Shown in pieces: positions 13,901-26,707 of a stretch of DNA of 64,000 nt. The stretch comes from Zygnema circumcarinatum (lineage: Eukaryota > Streptophyta > Zygnematophyceae > Zygnematales > Zygnemataceae). The first letter of the stretch is position 1, and every line of letters begins with the position of its first letter. The position numbers were made by a program, and so were the translations under genes. The stretch spans positions 4,514,553-4,578,552 of the forward strand of contig CM074805.1 of NCBI GenBank assembly GCA_037447605.1, given 5' to 3'. Below the pieces are notes generated by a model. The model was not told where the DNA came from. It worked only from the letters and a program-made list of their open reading frames with translations, and made no database searches.

Positions 13901-15673
13901 AGAATTCTTAAACGTCTTGCTGCATAACTGGTGAAAAGATCTGAGCTCCTACTGCACCCCCCCCTTCCCCTCCTCTCCCACACTCCCATCCCCCTCCCCT
14001 CCCCGCTCCTCACCTCCCTCCCCCTACCCTCTCCCTCTCCCTCTCCCTCCCCCAACCCCACTCTCCGTCACTCTCCCCCCCCCTTCTTTCACTCTTCTCT
14101 TGCTCTCTTTCTCTCTCTCTCTTTCTCTCTCTCAGCACGGCTCTTCGTTTGATTCCTCACTTTTCAACTTATTGAGGATTTAGCCATATTCTGTCTATCC
14201 AAGCGCTCATTCCTGCAGCTTGCATGGATCTGGTGTGGATTATCGGTCGTGGAACTCCATCCTATGATTGGCATAGGAGAGAACCATTACATACCTCAAT
14301 CCGAAGCTCCCGGAGCACCTTAAAGGCCAGTTCCACATGCTCAGCTGTGTGGCACAATTGCAGGAGCTCGGGCAAAAGTGAACGCTTTGGAGCGACCCCA
14401 AGGTCCAAGTCATGCTTCATTTTTTTGAAAATGTTTGTCGCAGGATCGTCCGGCGGATTGTCCTTCTCCAATTCATCAACTTCTGCACTCCCGACAACGA
14501 ACTCCTCTAGCATCATCAGAACGAGTTCGCGGACATACATACGGAGGGAGGGAAGGAGAAAGGGCGGGTGGGAGGAAGGGAGGGAAGGTGGGGGAGAGAG
14601 GAGAGGGAGGGAGGGAGGGAGAGAGAGTGGGGGAGGGAAATGCAGGGTCCAGAAAACAACATCCCCAATCTGGACCTTCCACAGCTTGTCGTCCTCGTTT
14701 CATGAAATTGTCATGATACTGGTTATATTCAGACAAGAAGACAGTGACAAGTGCAAGGAGGGGGTAAGCCTAGATCCCCGGAAACCCTAAAACGTGTAAT
14801 TTCCAACCTTTGAGAAATCAAATATCTTCATTCCGCATCTGCAATGTGACAAGGCATGTCGCACTGTTTTAAGAAACATTAAAGTCACCCTAGCTTATGG
14901 AGCAAAGGAAAGGTATGAATTGTTAAACTGGATAAGTATAAAAGATAAGCAAGTTGTGTGAGGCATAAGTGGAAAAGAGAGGAAAGGGAGGGGGGAGAAG
15001 AGAGAGAGAGAAGGAGGGGGGGGAGGGGGGCAGACAGTACACAGTATAAAGAATTCATGCAGCAAGAACTATAAATTCTCACAGATTCTAAAAAAAGCAA
15101 GTAGGAAAATGTGAAAAGGCGATGACAATTCACCTGCCTCAGCAGCTTGGACAGCTGTCGAATAATCTGCACGGGCGGCATGCGACGAAGGCAGCCAGCT
15201 GCACCCTGCCGCCATTCAATTTCAGCAAACTCAATTTATAAGTCCAACATTGTTTAAAGAATTAGCTCTAAGATGCAATTGGACTCCGTACGCAAAAGGA
15301 GGAGAGATACAGAGGGGAAGGAGAAGCGGGAGAGGAACGGAGACCTAAGGAGCTTGAAGAGGATGAAGGAGAAGCCATGACGACTGATGAAGGAATTTGA
15401 CGCGTGAAGTGGAGGGATCGTTGGAGCACCGCCATGGATGCTTCGTCGAAGCACGCTTCTCGCGAACTGCCTGGAAGAGGTGGGAAAGGAGCGTGGGAAG
15501 GAAGGGAGAGGGAGGGAGAGGAGAGGCGGAAACACAGTGCGCGGTAGACGCGTGGCAGCAAGCGAGGACAAACCATGGCTGCCGTCCCTCTCTACCTCCC
15601 TCCAAAGGGCTCTCTTGTCAAATTCCTGGCACAAGGTAGACGAGGGGAGGGAGAAACCTCGAGGAGCCAACAT
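10955..15673 (-). CDS. PPR-like helical-repeat protein, multi-exon, structure only partly resolved
   Basis: Seen on the minus strand: exon-like blocks at about 15350-15673 (Ser/Arg-rich, presequence-like), 15133-15230, 14293-14500, 13638-13731, 13330-13460, 13086-13192, 12654-12813, about 12370-12465, 11799-11858, 11380-11511 and 10955-11138. Several have clean GT-AG borders and encode amphipathic helix pairs, for example MRLVMDVYRAAIESGLRP, RAKAALLSLRRRNEYGLTP and LLRIGKEMLLNNVSLPAHLY. The spacing resembles pentatricopeptide repeats ending in x-G-L-x-P. The last block ends VESAFGTALTAES before a stop at 10955. Known: plant PPR proteins mostly act on RNA in mitochondria or plastids. Inference: an organellar RNA protein. 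Problems: the phases of several blocks do not chain, and near 11077 the frame must shift by one base, so exons are missing or the sequence has indels. I do not recognise a named orthologue. Confidence 0.5.
12130..12310. repeat. Degenerate CCTCCCTAGACCTG minisatellite in an intron
   Basis: Irregular tandem copies of cctccctctacct and cctagacctgc, C-rich on the plus strand, lie between two exon-like blocks of the PPR-like gene. Confidence 0.55.
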
Positions 15674-16957
15674 CGCCAGTATATCGATATATATATATAT
15701 ATGTATATATTCCGATACGGTGTTTTCAATGACGACACAGTATCGGCTCCTGCCTCTGCGACGAATGAATATTTCGATATATCGTCTCGATCGTCGTGTC
15801 GTGTCTCGGACACCGTCCGATTTCAGGATTACGAGTTTCTGACCGATATTTCGTACGGTACGGTTAGATACGAAATTAATTGGGATATATCGAGATATAC
15901 AGGGATATTTTTTTTCTTAGGCCTTTACCGATGGCGGCATTCTGGGGAGACAACTGGCAAGCTAGTCGTTTTCTTAAAAAAGGGAAAGGATGTGGGCTTG
16001 AGCTGAAGGTGGGTCTATGTTGAAGAGGACATTGGGGTCTTTCCCTCTCCATAGGGATTCAACTTCTTCATAAGCAGTTTTGGATAATGCATGCGCTAAA
16101 TGGCCATGAAATCTTCAACAAGAATCAAACCCATACTGCAATTGCTTTTGAAAGAGCACAGTATTCACACAAGAATTGAGGCTGTAAGAGCAATCGACAA
16201 GAGAACTTAGCTAAAGAGAGGACGCAAAGGAAGTCAACCAAATCAAAGAGGAAAACGTTAAAGGGAGATTGCAACAGAGGGAAGTCACACGCTTGCATGA
16301 ATAACGTCTGCCAGAAAGCAGCACAGGATCGGCTTTGGGAGCTTCTCTAGTCCATAGAAACCCTAAAACTCCAAACAGAGAGGCCAGATATAAATCACAC
16401 AAGATGGGAGAGTCTTTGGGCATCGATAATTACCTGCAGGCACCGCTTGCCTCAAGGCACACAGCTCTGAACCCTAAGATTTGGGATGCGGAGATGGTGC
16501 AGTGCTTAACCTGTGCATATACATATTACGAAGAAGCAGCAGCTCTAGCGTCCCATCCTTTAGAGCGTTCTTGCTCTCGACCGGTCACAAAATGGTCAAC
16601 TTAGCCTCCAGCTGGTTCAAGCGCAAGGTCCTCTCAAGGCAAAGGCAGCCGCTGCCGGCTCTCTACACAAGACACAGCTGCCTGCAGCTGTCCCCCGCTA
16701 CCACGCTACCACAACCTACATGGAGCCTCGGCATGTGACATCTCCGTTCCGCTACACGCCGACAGGCACTCCCACCGTTCATTGCCCCACTGCCGCCATT
16801 GTCAGCCGTCACGTTGCAGCTCCATGGAGCAATTTTCCAAAGGTCTGCCCCCGACCCACCTGCAGTTTTACAACATAGGGACAAAAACTGCAGTCGTATT
16901 TGCAGTATGCCATGTGCGAACATTTGAGCGCCGATCGAGCTCTAGCCAAAAGGATGA
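15674..16957. other. Region between the PPR-like gene and the 3' end of PP2A B'
   Basis: Positions 15678-15910 are an AT-rich patch with (AT)n and repeated cgatatatcg and cgtacggtac words, plausibly an eroded repeat. The rest, 15910-16957, shows no gene I can support and includes the presumed 3' UTR of the B' gene. Confidence 0.45.
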
Positions 16958-19581
16958 CTAATTTGCAACCCCCACATTGTTTGCACTCTGCCCAAGGCCA
17001 GCTGCCGCCTCCAGACGCTTCCACGTGGCCTCGCGATTCTCCTCAATTCCCTGCGCTCTCGCCTCCTCGTCCAAGAACCGATGCTGACACTCCTCATAAA
17101 GGGGCTGATCCATGTCAAGGAACATCTTGCGAACATTGATCGTGAGCCCATGAACAGCCTGCCAATACATATACACAGTATAGGAGGTTTAGGTATCACA
17201 AATAACAACCGGGAGATCGTGAAGACGGTGAGGGGGCCATCTCACATGGTGGCAAACGACAAGATTAGAGTCAAGGAATTGGGTCTTACCTGATTCCAGT
17301 GACTGCGTGCATTGCGTTCAAGAGGACTGAATATGAGTGGAAGAATAACAGCACGGTTTTGAGCAACAAGGCTCACAATGTAGTCATTGTTCCACAAGAA
17401 AAGAGCCCTTTCTGCCACCTGCATCTCAACAGTTTGCAGGATTAAGAGAGAGTGACCTTGAGTAGGACTCACACACCACCAAGCTGACCAGCAGCAGCTC
17501 TCGCCTGCTTGTCCCTTAACTATTTAAACAAATATGTCGAGTGAAACAGAGAAATGGGGGAGGTGGGGGAAGAAAGAGAGAGAGGGAGAAAGAGGGAGAG
17601 AGAGTGGGAGAGGAGGTAACCTTGAATATCTGCAATACATATGTCGAAAAGCAAGTGCTTGCCTATCAACTTATAAATTACCAAGGATCCTTCTAAATGA
17701 CACTGCTGCACCTGCTATCCAGAAAAATATGCACGTTGAGCTCGAACCCTATTCAACTACCTGCAATGAACAGGTTCATCCGTCCCAGCAAAGCCTTGTG
17801 TATTACTGCTCTATCAGACGTATCTTGCACTATCACATGCTCTGTATGGAGAATTGCATCATGCATACCAAGAAGACGAATTGAAAAATCAGTTCTGCCA
17901 GTAGGTTCCAACCCTAAGAAACTCAGTTTGACAGTTTCGGTAGTCCTAAAAAATGATGAAGAACTTTGTAACTCAATGCACATATATCAAAAATGGAATC
18001 AAAAGTTTAGCTGCCTCAACAATGATGTGAAGGATAAATCAACTGCCTAGCCCGCGGAAGCATGCGCTGCCCTTCTCCTAGTCAATGCCAACAAGCAGAG
18101 CAGTGCTGCAACTGCTTACCGAGCAGAAGCAGGTTCTATCACTGTTCTCCCTATGGTAAAAGCTAAAGCTGGAACAGGACTAGCATTTTCACTCACATTT
18201 GACATACCTTGTAAGTGGGACACAACACATTGAAGGGCAACTAAAAAAAGAATATTCTAAAGTGATCCCATGCTACATATATGTCGATAGGAGACGAGCA
18301 TACCTGAAAGTGAGAGCTGTTGAGACAGCGACCAATCTGGCGGAACAGCGGGCCCATAACTTGCTGAAACTCGGTTGCCTGCGTGAGCTCAAGGATCTCC
18401 TCCAATTCGCCCAAAAACAGAACCTCCTTCTGACTGTTTGTAACTGGCCAATACTTGAGCAGGCCCCTGATGACAATGTCTGCAAGCTTCGTATCCTTTT
18501 CGACAAACTGCGTTATGCAATAAGAAAGCTGTTGATGGTACATAGAGACGCACTTCGGCTTGTGCAAGGGAATCAAAGCTCTATTGAGAAACAACTTGTG
18601 CTCTTCCTTCAGAGGAAGGGCGAACCCGTTAATAATGCTACCAAGGATCTCCAGCAATTCCGCAATTCCGTTGTGCCGCTCTGTCTCAAAGATGAAGCGA
18701 TAAAAGATATTGTTGATAGCTTTGCGAATGAAAGGCCGGTGTACCATGAATTTTCCATAGATTCGGTGAAGAATGGTCTTCAAGTAGTCTCTCTCTCGCG
18801 GGTCTTCTGAATCAAAGAGGTCAAGCAGTCTCAGTACAAAGCTTTGGTCAATGTACTTCTTGGCAACCTTGGCATCCGTCTCATTTGAGACAACGTATCG
18901 CAGGAGGAACTCATAGACAATCTGCAGGTGCGGCCAGGCCGGCTCCATTGTGGGTTCCTCCTCTTCTGGATCAAAGGAATCTGTGGCGGAGTTTTCATGC
19001 GACGAGGGCGGCAAGCTGCGGAACAGATTGGCCACCAGCATCTTTGTAATGTCCTCGAATACTGCTTCATTGAATTTCCCTGTCCCTGAGGCCACATAAT
19101 CCACTAACTCCAGCAATGTCTGCCTCTTAATTTCTTTCTCCCTCACGTTTTTCGCCTGGTCGGTGAAGTCAAATGTGTAGGTGCAAAGGTTTAGCTTCCT
19201 AATGAACAGATTCTGCCTTTCTTGGCTCGACACTTCTCGGAAAGATAGTAATGGCTCTGCAAACATGGCTGCTTCACTATTCATTCCCGCAACCGCCAAT
19301 CCCGCATCCTTCCCCGGCCCTCCCACTGCTCCCACTCCTCCTACCCCTCCCACTCCCGCCCCGCTTCCTCCTACCCCTCCTGCTGCTGCCGGCCTAGCTG
19401 TCGCCGGCAAAACCGGCGCCACTGCACCCTTATGTGCATTGTTGGCGCCTGCAGGGGCCTTCCCTGAAGCCGTCCCTCTGCCTGAGCTCTTCCCCGCCCC
19501 GGCTGAGCCAGCCGCCTGCTCCGTCGACGCATCCGACTTCTTCCTCCCTCCTCCCAACCTGTTCCTCACGTTCTGGAGCAT
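16958..19581 (-). CDS. PP2A B' (B56) regulatory subunit, three exons
   Basis: Seen: exons 18304-19581, 17290-17418 and 16958-17158 (minus strand) give 536 codons (535 residues), all in phase 0. The start [17 protein letters not shown] matches the usual Met-Leu N-terminus; the frame is open for 35 more codons upstream but only as Arg/Glu low complexity. A Gly/Ala-rich segment follows. The conserved HEAT-like B56 core then runs from [17 protein letters not shown] through [55 protein letters not shown] and LPLHKPKC-like IPLHKPKC, into exon 2 [11 protein letters not shown] and exon 3 [18 protein letters not shown]. Known: B' subunits pair with the PP2A scaffold and catalytic subunits and recruit LxxIxE-type substrates. 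The Gly/Ala-rich head is unusual. The last residues are less certain because a GTGGGG donor lies before the stop. Confidence 0.94.
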
Positions 19582-20742
19582 GCCGAGATGCCCACTGCCG
19601 CCCCTCCCTTCTACCTGCGCATGCGCTCTTCTCTCCCCCTCCCTCTCCCTCTCCCTCCTTTTCTCCCCCTCTCTCTCTCTTGTCACCCCTCCCTCCCCTT
19701 TCTATCCCTCTCTCTCGCTCTCTCTCCCCCCTACCACGCGCTCCCCATGGCTCCCCCCCTGGTAACCCTAACGGCGCAAGCTATGGCAGAGGCAGGTCGT
19801 CCCGCCAACCCAGCCCAACCCAACCCAACCCTAGCCAGCCGGCCAGCCAGCCAACGTCCCTGCCTCCCTCCCTCTCTCCCTCGCCCCGGCCCTTCGCAGG
19901 CAGGTCTCCATGGGTCCGTACCGTACGGCGGGCGCAGCTGGCACACGGAACTACATCACAGTTCCGTTCAGAAAGTACGGCGGTTCGCAAATGTTGCACG
20001 GGAACGCAGCCACATGCAACTAGCAGTGGTTCTAGGGCGTGAGGGGTGCGCGTAGCGTGCTGTAATTGCTTGCTGGAAACGTGGAGGGGGAAGATGTAGA
20101 ATTGAAAACTTGGAAAGCATTTTGGAGTGGGATGAAGGGCATGAATTTGTGGTCGTAGATGGTGGTTTTAGGGTTAAGGGCACATGCAGTGTAAGCTATC
20201 ACGATGTGCATAACCATGTGTATGTTGCCATGATGTATGGAGATGTTCTTACAACGATGCTTGATGTAAAAGGGGGATAACATGGCGATGATTTTCATGA
20301 AGACGTTGTCAATGACCTCGACAATGCATGTGTGCATGACCGCGCGGCTGACATGACCTGTGATGTGACTGATGTCACTGATGTGCATGCTATTCATGGT
20401 CATGGTGCGCATGTTTGACAATATACCGCATACCGTACAGTGAGACGTACCGTACGGTAAGGTACGAATAAACCTGTTCTACCGGACCAGTAGAGATGTA
20501 AGAAAAAATAACAAAACTGCCCACACAGATTTCTGAGAACTGAGACCTCGGCAGATGTGCATCCAGATTCACCGTTACTTTAGGGGTGATGCGATCGCTA
20601 TCGGGAAAGTCGAATGAAGGCATTTGGTGCTCGAATGCCGGTCGGCGCGGGGCCTTTCTTTGGTCAGCGCCCTGCTGAAGTAACGTGCTCATAAAATGTC
20701 AAGGGCAAGTCGCCGACAGCCAGACGGTGCGATCTGTGGCCT
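19582..20742. other. Upstream region of PP2A B'
   Basis: CT-rich tract (minus-strand GA-rich) to about 19740, then a repeat-like patch at 20280-20410 built on gatgtgactgatgtcact, and cgtaccgtacgg words at 20425-20465. No coding region is supported. Confidence 0.5.
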
Positions 20743-20750
20743 GTCAGGAC

Positions 20751-21133
20751 TAGGGATGGCCCGCGTTATAAATTCCGAATATATTATATAATTTACAACG
20801 GGTTTAAAATTAGTAATATATTACAAAGTAAAACACTTTATTACATATATTATACCCACCCGTTTTGGACAATTAACGACCGTACGACCGTACGAGTAAG
20901 GTCGTACGGTCGTACCATACCAAAATTAGGTCGTTTTGGCGTTGGCGTTGCGAAATGCGTTCGTCTGGTTTTCTGTCTGCTCGTGCTCGGGCCGCATAAT
21001 ACCGTACAATCGTACGACCGTACGACCGTACATGTTGTAAAGGCGTTGTAAATTAATATATATCAGCCGTTATCTATTCGTCACAGTTGTATAATATAAT
21101 ATATAATATATAATCGTAACTAATCCATCCCTA
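20751..21133. mobile_element. Non-autonomous hAT-type element (383 bp) with perfect 8-bp TSD
   Basis: The element starts TAGGGATGG and ends CCATCCCTA. It is flanked on both sides by the identical octamer GTCAGGAC (20743-20750 and 21134-21141). An 8-bp duplication and TAGGG-type termini are hallmarks of the hAT superfamily. The interior is AT-rich at both ends, with clustered cgtacgaccgtacg motifs (20880-20920 and 21000-21030). There is no coding capacity. A second copy in inverse orientation lies at 34377-35953. Confidence 0.9.
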
Positions 21134-21140
21134 GTCAGGA

Positions 21141-21205
21141 CCATGCCATGCCATGCCGTGCCGTGCCACATGCCATGCCATGCATTATACGTTACCATGC
21201 CGCAC
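21141..21205. repeat. CATGC/CGTGC pentamer repeat
   Basis: Tandem ccatg and ccgtg pentamers (ccatgccatgccatgccgtg) run directly beside the 3' target-site duplication of the hAT element. Confidence 0.7.
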
Positions 21206-21391
21206 CTTATGCGGTGGACCCACAGACTGCACGAACCCATCGGTTTTTCGAAATAGCGACTCGTATTCTCGATACAGAGATATGAATCAGAGCGTACAAA
21301 AATCTTAGATAGATCTCATATAAATTCTTAAGATGTTGTGTGCATGCAGCAGCCAGTAAAAGAACGGCCGCTCGAATCTATCTGCAGATTT

Positions 21392-22297
21392 TGTGAGAGG
21401 GGCAGAGGGATGAGAAGCAAATTCACCTTCCACCCTTTCTCCCTCTTCACTGTCCATGGAAACTTCCCTCCTGGTGCCCGCAGCACTCTCACTCATTTTT
21501 CACTCACGTGCATACACAACACACGAGAGGCGGAATAGAAAAACGTAGGAGAAAGCTCCCAGCCTAAAACTCCTTTATGATGACAAGCTTTCCAACTCAA
21601 GCCCCCATAAGCCTAGTCAAGCTTTCACCACATGATCACTTCACCTTCACGTGAGGCAGCTCTCCACACACGGAGACTCCTCACAAAGGTCCACCTCCTG
21701 TTGCCAAAGCCATGCCTTCAAACTGCCATAGCCTTGCAATGCATATCAAGAAGGTTTCTAACTTACACACCCACTCTCACTATATAGTATGGGGTCGCGG
21801 ACGTGACCATGTCACGCCACACGCGTCGACGCACGCAACAACCTTATTCAAACAACCTAAATAAACTACTGTCTTGCTATGCATGGCATTAACGTACCGC
21901 AACGCATCTCAACACTCATTTAACCCAGATGTATTATGTACTCTACCGCCGGAAATTAACTTCCCGCTGGCCACCCACAAGGACTATCTTCCAGACAAGA
22001 AAGTACGCCCGGCTGACTCCACCGATTTCGCCACCTTTTGCCGCCGCATCAGTCCACGATTCCGTACGCCAGGACCGATTCCTCGGCGCGGTACCAAATG
22101 TCGGACTCTCGGCCGTACTGTCCGTACCGACCGTACGGTCCGTACGGTCCACACTATCCGTACGGTTGCGCGGTGGTCGGTCTGCCACAAGACGCTGAAG
22201 TAAGTCCGTCCCCATACATGTCACACCTAGAAGCACACCCCTAGGAACTAAGCGCCAACACAAACATGCTAATCTGAACTAACTATGTACACTAACA
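21392..22297 (-). repeat. LTR 1 (3' LTR of the array)
   Basis: About 906 bp, beginning on the plus strand tgtgagaggggcagagg right after the flanking GATTT and ending actaaca before the purine tract at 22298. Its first 25 bases are more diverged from the other LTRs than the rest. Confidence 0.85.
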
Positions 22298-25200
22298 TTC
22301 CCCCTCTTTGGCACTTTAGTTCCCCGAGAGGCCCCAAAATTTCACGAGACTGAATTAACTGGTTGTCTCACCATCGACCGCCTCACAAGATATCTACCGC
22401 TTCCTCGGGTTCCAATGAACTTGATAATGATAAGTCTTCACCTCCCGCCTCAATGTAATGCGTTGGACGTTCCGCTGCCCGCCAGGGAACACCGGATTCT
22501 CCATGAGAGCAATAGAGGATTGATTGTCTGTGAAGAGTGGTAAGGGGAGTTGAGGCCGCTCACACTCCCCAAAGAAGTTCCGCAGCCACACACACTCCCT
22601 GGCTGCATGGCAAGCTGCCATATACTCTGCTTCAGTGCTGGAGAGAGCCACTGAAGACTGCAAGGTGGAATTCCATGTGATGGCCCCACCTGCATTCAAG
22701 AAAACGTATCCAGATGTGGAGCGGGATGAATCCAAATCCCCTCCCCAGTCAGCGTCTGTATAGCCATAGACCCGGCTGCGAGTCCCCCTCTCAAACCTGA
22801 GGCCATAATCCACGGTTCCCTTCAGAAACCGAAATATACGCTGACTCCTTCCCAATGCTCCTCGCCGGGGTTCTCCATGAATCTGCTTGCCGTGCTCACG
22901 GCTTTCGCAAGGTCAGGCCTCGTGCCTGTCATCAAATACATGAGGCTCCCAATCGCAGATCGATATGGCACTCCTGCCATTGCCTTTGCCTCCTCCTCTC
23001 AGACACGTAATATCTCCTTCGAAGCGAATCAGCCCAGGGGACTTGCATGGCCTGACTCCCACATGTCAACTTCCTAAATTAATATCTTCTCTCAGATATT
23101 TCTGGCCAAAGAATAGCGAACTATCCGCCCCTCTTCACCGGATCCCCAAGAGATACCGGCTTCTTCCAAGATCACCATTCGAAATTCCTCCCCGCAAGAG
23201 CCCAACTCAAGTAACGCCAAGCATTCTTGCCGACGCGACAAAGTCATCCACATAGACCCCAACAAACAACTTATCATCATCTTCGCCAACTGAGTACACA
23301 CAAGTATCAGTCTCAAAACGATCAAACCCATAGCCCTGTAAGAGTTCATCGATCTTCTCATACCACACGCGAGGGGCCTGCTTCAGCCCATACAAACTCT
23401 TCACGAGTCTGCACACAAGGTTCTCCTTTCCCTTCTCGCACTTCCCCTCCGGCTGCTCCATGTATATCTCTTCATCAAGATCTCCATACAAGAAAGCAGT
23501 CTTTATGTCCAACTGGTGGACATGTATCCCCACGGCCGCAATAGAAATGAGGGAGCTGGAGGGAGTTGAACTTCTCACCACCACAGAGCAAAGGTCTCGT
23601 AGTCAATCCCTCCTTCCTCGATCAGAGTCTCTTGGCCACAAGTCGCCTTGTACCCATCGCATGCCGCCATTCTTTCCTCTAACCTTGAAGACCCATTTGC
23701 GGTACCGATGGTATCGCCTCCCAGCGGAGCTTCCAGTTGCCAAGTCTCGATTCTCAATCGTGACCGTTTCCACTCACTATCAATGGCCTCCCCGCCACTG
23801 ATCCGACCGCCCCTCACCTTCCCTCAAGAAGTCTCGGTGCTCAACAAGACGTGGGCCATGTAACAACGGGCAATCATGTCCATGTCACCCGAGAATGATG
23901 CAAGTAATGATCCCGGCATTCTTTTCGTGCTTTCTTCCTCGCATAGCGCTTCAGAGGCACAGCCTCGATCGAAACGATTTCGAGTCGCTTGGTCCTCCCA
24001 CTTGTCTTCCATCACGTAGTGGATGCTCAGCCGCCCACAAAATGCGACGAGCCGACACTTCTCCTCTCGCTCATCACCCATCTCCCCAAAGAACTCTTCA
24101 TTCGCCAGCCGCACGTGGTTTTGAAGCTGGCTCAACTTATGCGCATGCCGGCCGCCTCCTCTCGCAGGAACCGGAGGTCTCCCCAGACTTCGTGAGTCGA
24201 CATGCCTTCCCCGATGGTCCTACCTGACTCCCTCGCATGTCTCCCCAATGTGGAGAACCCAAGGGAGTAAAGGTCACCGGTTTTGTCTCATCATCACTCT
24301 CTCGACTCTACGTGCCGCCGTGGACGAATGGGCGTGGCACCTCCCTCCGCCTGAGCTTCGAAATACACCGGGCACCTTCTCCCGCCGTGGTGACTCACAA
24401 TCACTTCACCTTCATAGGTGAACTGAGGACACGCACTCCACAAGACGCCCATGAGTGGGTAAAGGGACGGGGCAAGTAAGATCCTCATCCACCTCACGCC
24501 CTCGCTGATCTCTACCTTTCGTCTCGCTATACACCCCGTAAGCTCCCGCAATCACCGGGCGCATCCAGCAAGAAAGAAGCCCTCCTTGCCCCTTGGGAAA
24601 AACTTCCCTCCACGCGCGACATTCGGTATCGCATACCAACACTTTGATCCAAATGCTTTCAAGTGTCCCACAGTGGGCTTCGTCCCACTCCACACCTCAT
24701 CAGGCACTCGATCCTCCAAGACCGGCGCGACTCGGACACCTGCTCTCACATAAGCTGCGCCACACCGCTTCTCCCCAAAATGTCACAGAAATGCGTACTA
24801 CGCAACATCGCTCCCAAGCAAGTCTCCAAGAGTCTTGTTCACTCTCTCTCGCAGCCGGCCATTCCGCGCGAAGATGCAAGCAGAACTCCCGCTTGATTCC
24901 TAAGCCTCTCAAATACTCAATCGAACACCTTGTTCTTGAATTCCTCCTCCATCGGTTCAACGGAGGTTCTGAGTAGATGTCGCCTCCCGCCCGCACGCGA
25001 TCTTCCAAGCTCGGCCGGATAAGCCAGTCGACTTCCGCGGCCGGGCATATACACCACCTACCTTTTCGTGGAAAGTAGGGCCATCATGGTTGATGAAATA
25101 TCGACTTCCTTCCAAGCTCGGGTGATGGGGCCACATGTCTCAGGTGTGTACAAGCGCCAACGGCCCGCGCCTTCCATCTCCTCTTCGCACGCACGGGCCC

Positions 25201-26707
25201 ACTATGGATCTTCCCTAATGCGCCGCCAGAAATCCTCCTCAGGATCAATCAAGACCTCCAAGTCCAAGCCTCGACCAACCCCTTTCTCGAGCTAACTCCC
25301 CTGCATGGCTCAAAAACTCACATGCCCAAGCCTCCTATGCCACCTCTCGCATCTTCATCTGGGTCATAAGGCAAACTCACTCTCCTTCTTCTTCTTCGTG
25401 CTTACTCCATCAGAAGACGCATAAAGCCTCTTCGGTGCGCCCCCTTTAAATAAGACATTCCCGCTTAAGTGTCTAGCCACGCAATTTGCTATCAAAAGTG
25501 ATCGAGTAACCCTCGTAATACTTGTCCCATTGCATAATAAAGTTGTGCCGCGAAATCCCGTGGGTATAAAGCACGTTACCAATCATGGTAGCCGCCTTCA
25601 CCTCTCCTCCTAAGACGATCCTCACGCGCCGCCTCCGCCATGCTGGTCACCTTCACTTCCTCACCGCCGACCGAACCGGAATCTAGGGGCCTCGGAGCCG
25701 GCCCGGTCTCGTAGAACAACCCCTGGGCCTCGCGACACATGCGCCGACGCCTCAATCAATGAGCCACGGCCGTCCTTCACACACATTCTCCCCACAACTC
25801 CACACGCCAAGCCAAAGAAACATCAAGTTTGTATCAAGTAGCTACAAAGCATCTCCCAATCAATGCCTTGTGACCTCTTCTTGCACTTGAAGCAAGCGCC
25901 AGGAACTCCTTCTGCTCGGGACTTCGCTCTTGGCTGCCCCTCCCCCTTCACTTGGGCCTTTGCCGAACGCACTCGCTGGGAGAAGCGACTGCTTTCCTCA
26001 TTGGGTGGCATGTCCCTTGGACATCTCCGCCACCTTCCCTCCTCGCTTTGCCTTTCCTGTGCTTCCCTTCATCGCCAACACGCCTACCAAGACGGAGCGC
26101 GCCATGAAGAGCGCCCTTCACGTAATCCGCCAGCTTTCACCGCTCAAAGGTCAGCAAGAAGAAGTGGTAAGAACTGCTCGGCGGGCGCCGCGATGTGCCG
26201 CCAAAGCCACCGGGTAAACCAACCAAGAATCAAGGCCGATCTTATGATCCACTCAAGACCCTTGCCCATCACCACGGCGCTGCATGAGATCACAAAGCGC
26301 CCCCATGTAGTCGCCGCCTTCTCATCCAAGCTCATCTTTCACTTCCGGAAGCTCGCAGGCTGCACCATCGCGGACGCTGCTGTCCTCGTGATCGCATATG
26401 TCCTCCAAACACTTCCACATCTCGTAGACGGCCGAGGTCGTGAGCATGCGTGAAGGCTGCCCTTCAAACTCATTGCACTGAGCGATGGCCTTGTTGTCAC
26501 GGCCTAATTTGCAGCTCCTCCACCTGATGTAGCCGGCGGCGCCTTCTCACCTTCCCGCCACATGACCAAGCAAAGTCCTTCCTTCAAGTAGGAGTCACCG
26601 CCATTTCCATCCTTTTGTAGTCTGCCCCATCAAAATGCAGGACATTAAACTTCACACTAGCCCTCGTTTTCCTTTCTTCTTCTTTCACCATGAGCTTCGA
26701 TACCACT
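22298..26707 (-). pseudogene. Copia gag-pol remnant, left copy
   Basis: Minus-strand remnants: gag N-terminus near 26584-26690 (LHFDGADY), a CFKC half zinc knuckle near 25880, short integrase pieces around 24550-25010, reverse transcriptase at 23207-23584 (VHQLDIKTAFLYGDLDEEIY, YVDD) and RNase H at 22394-22855 (GYTDADWGGDLDSSRSTSGY, TEAEYMAA). Small deletions relative to the right copy break the frame repeatedly, but RNase H is better preserved here than on the right. Confidence 0.88.

Noticed and set aside
18199-18810. Plus-strand frame of 203 codons
   Set aside because: It is antisense to the conserved B56 core and has no family signature.
19582-19686. N-terminal extension of the PP2A B' frame ([16 protein letters not shown])
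   Set aside because: It encodes GA-repeat low complexity; B' proteins start at a Met-Leu head like the one at 19581.
21874-22263. Arg/Thr/Val-rich frames (TDRTVRTVHTIRTV), repeated near 27145-27575 and 32505-32795
   Set aside because: They are translations of the CGTACGG repeats in the three copia LTRs.
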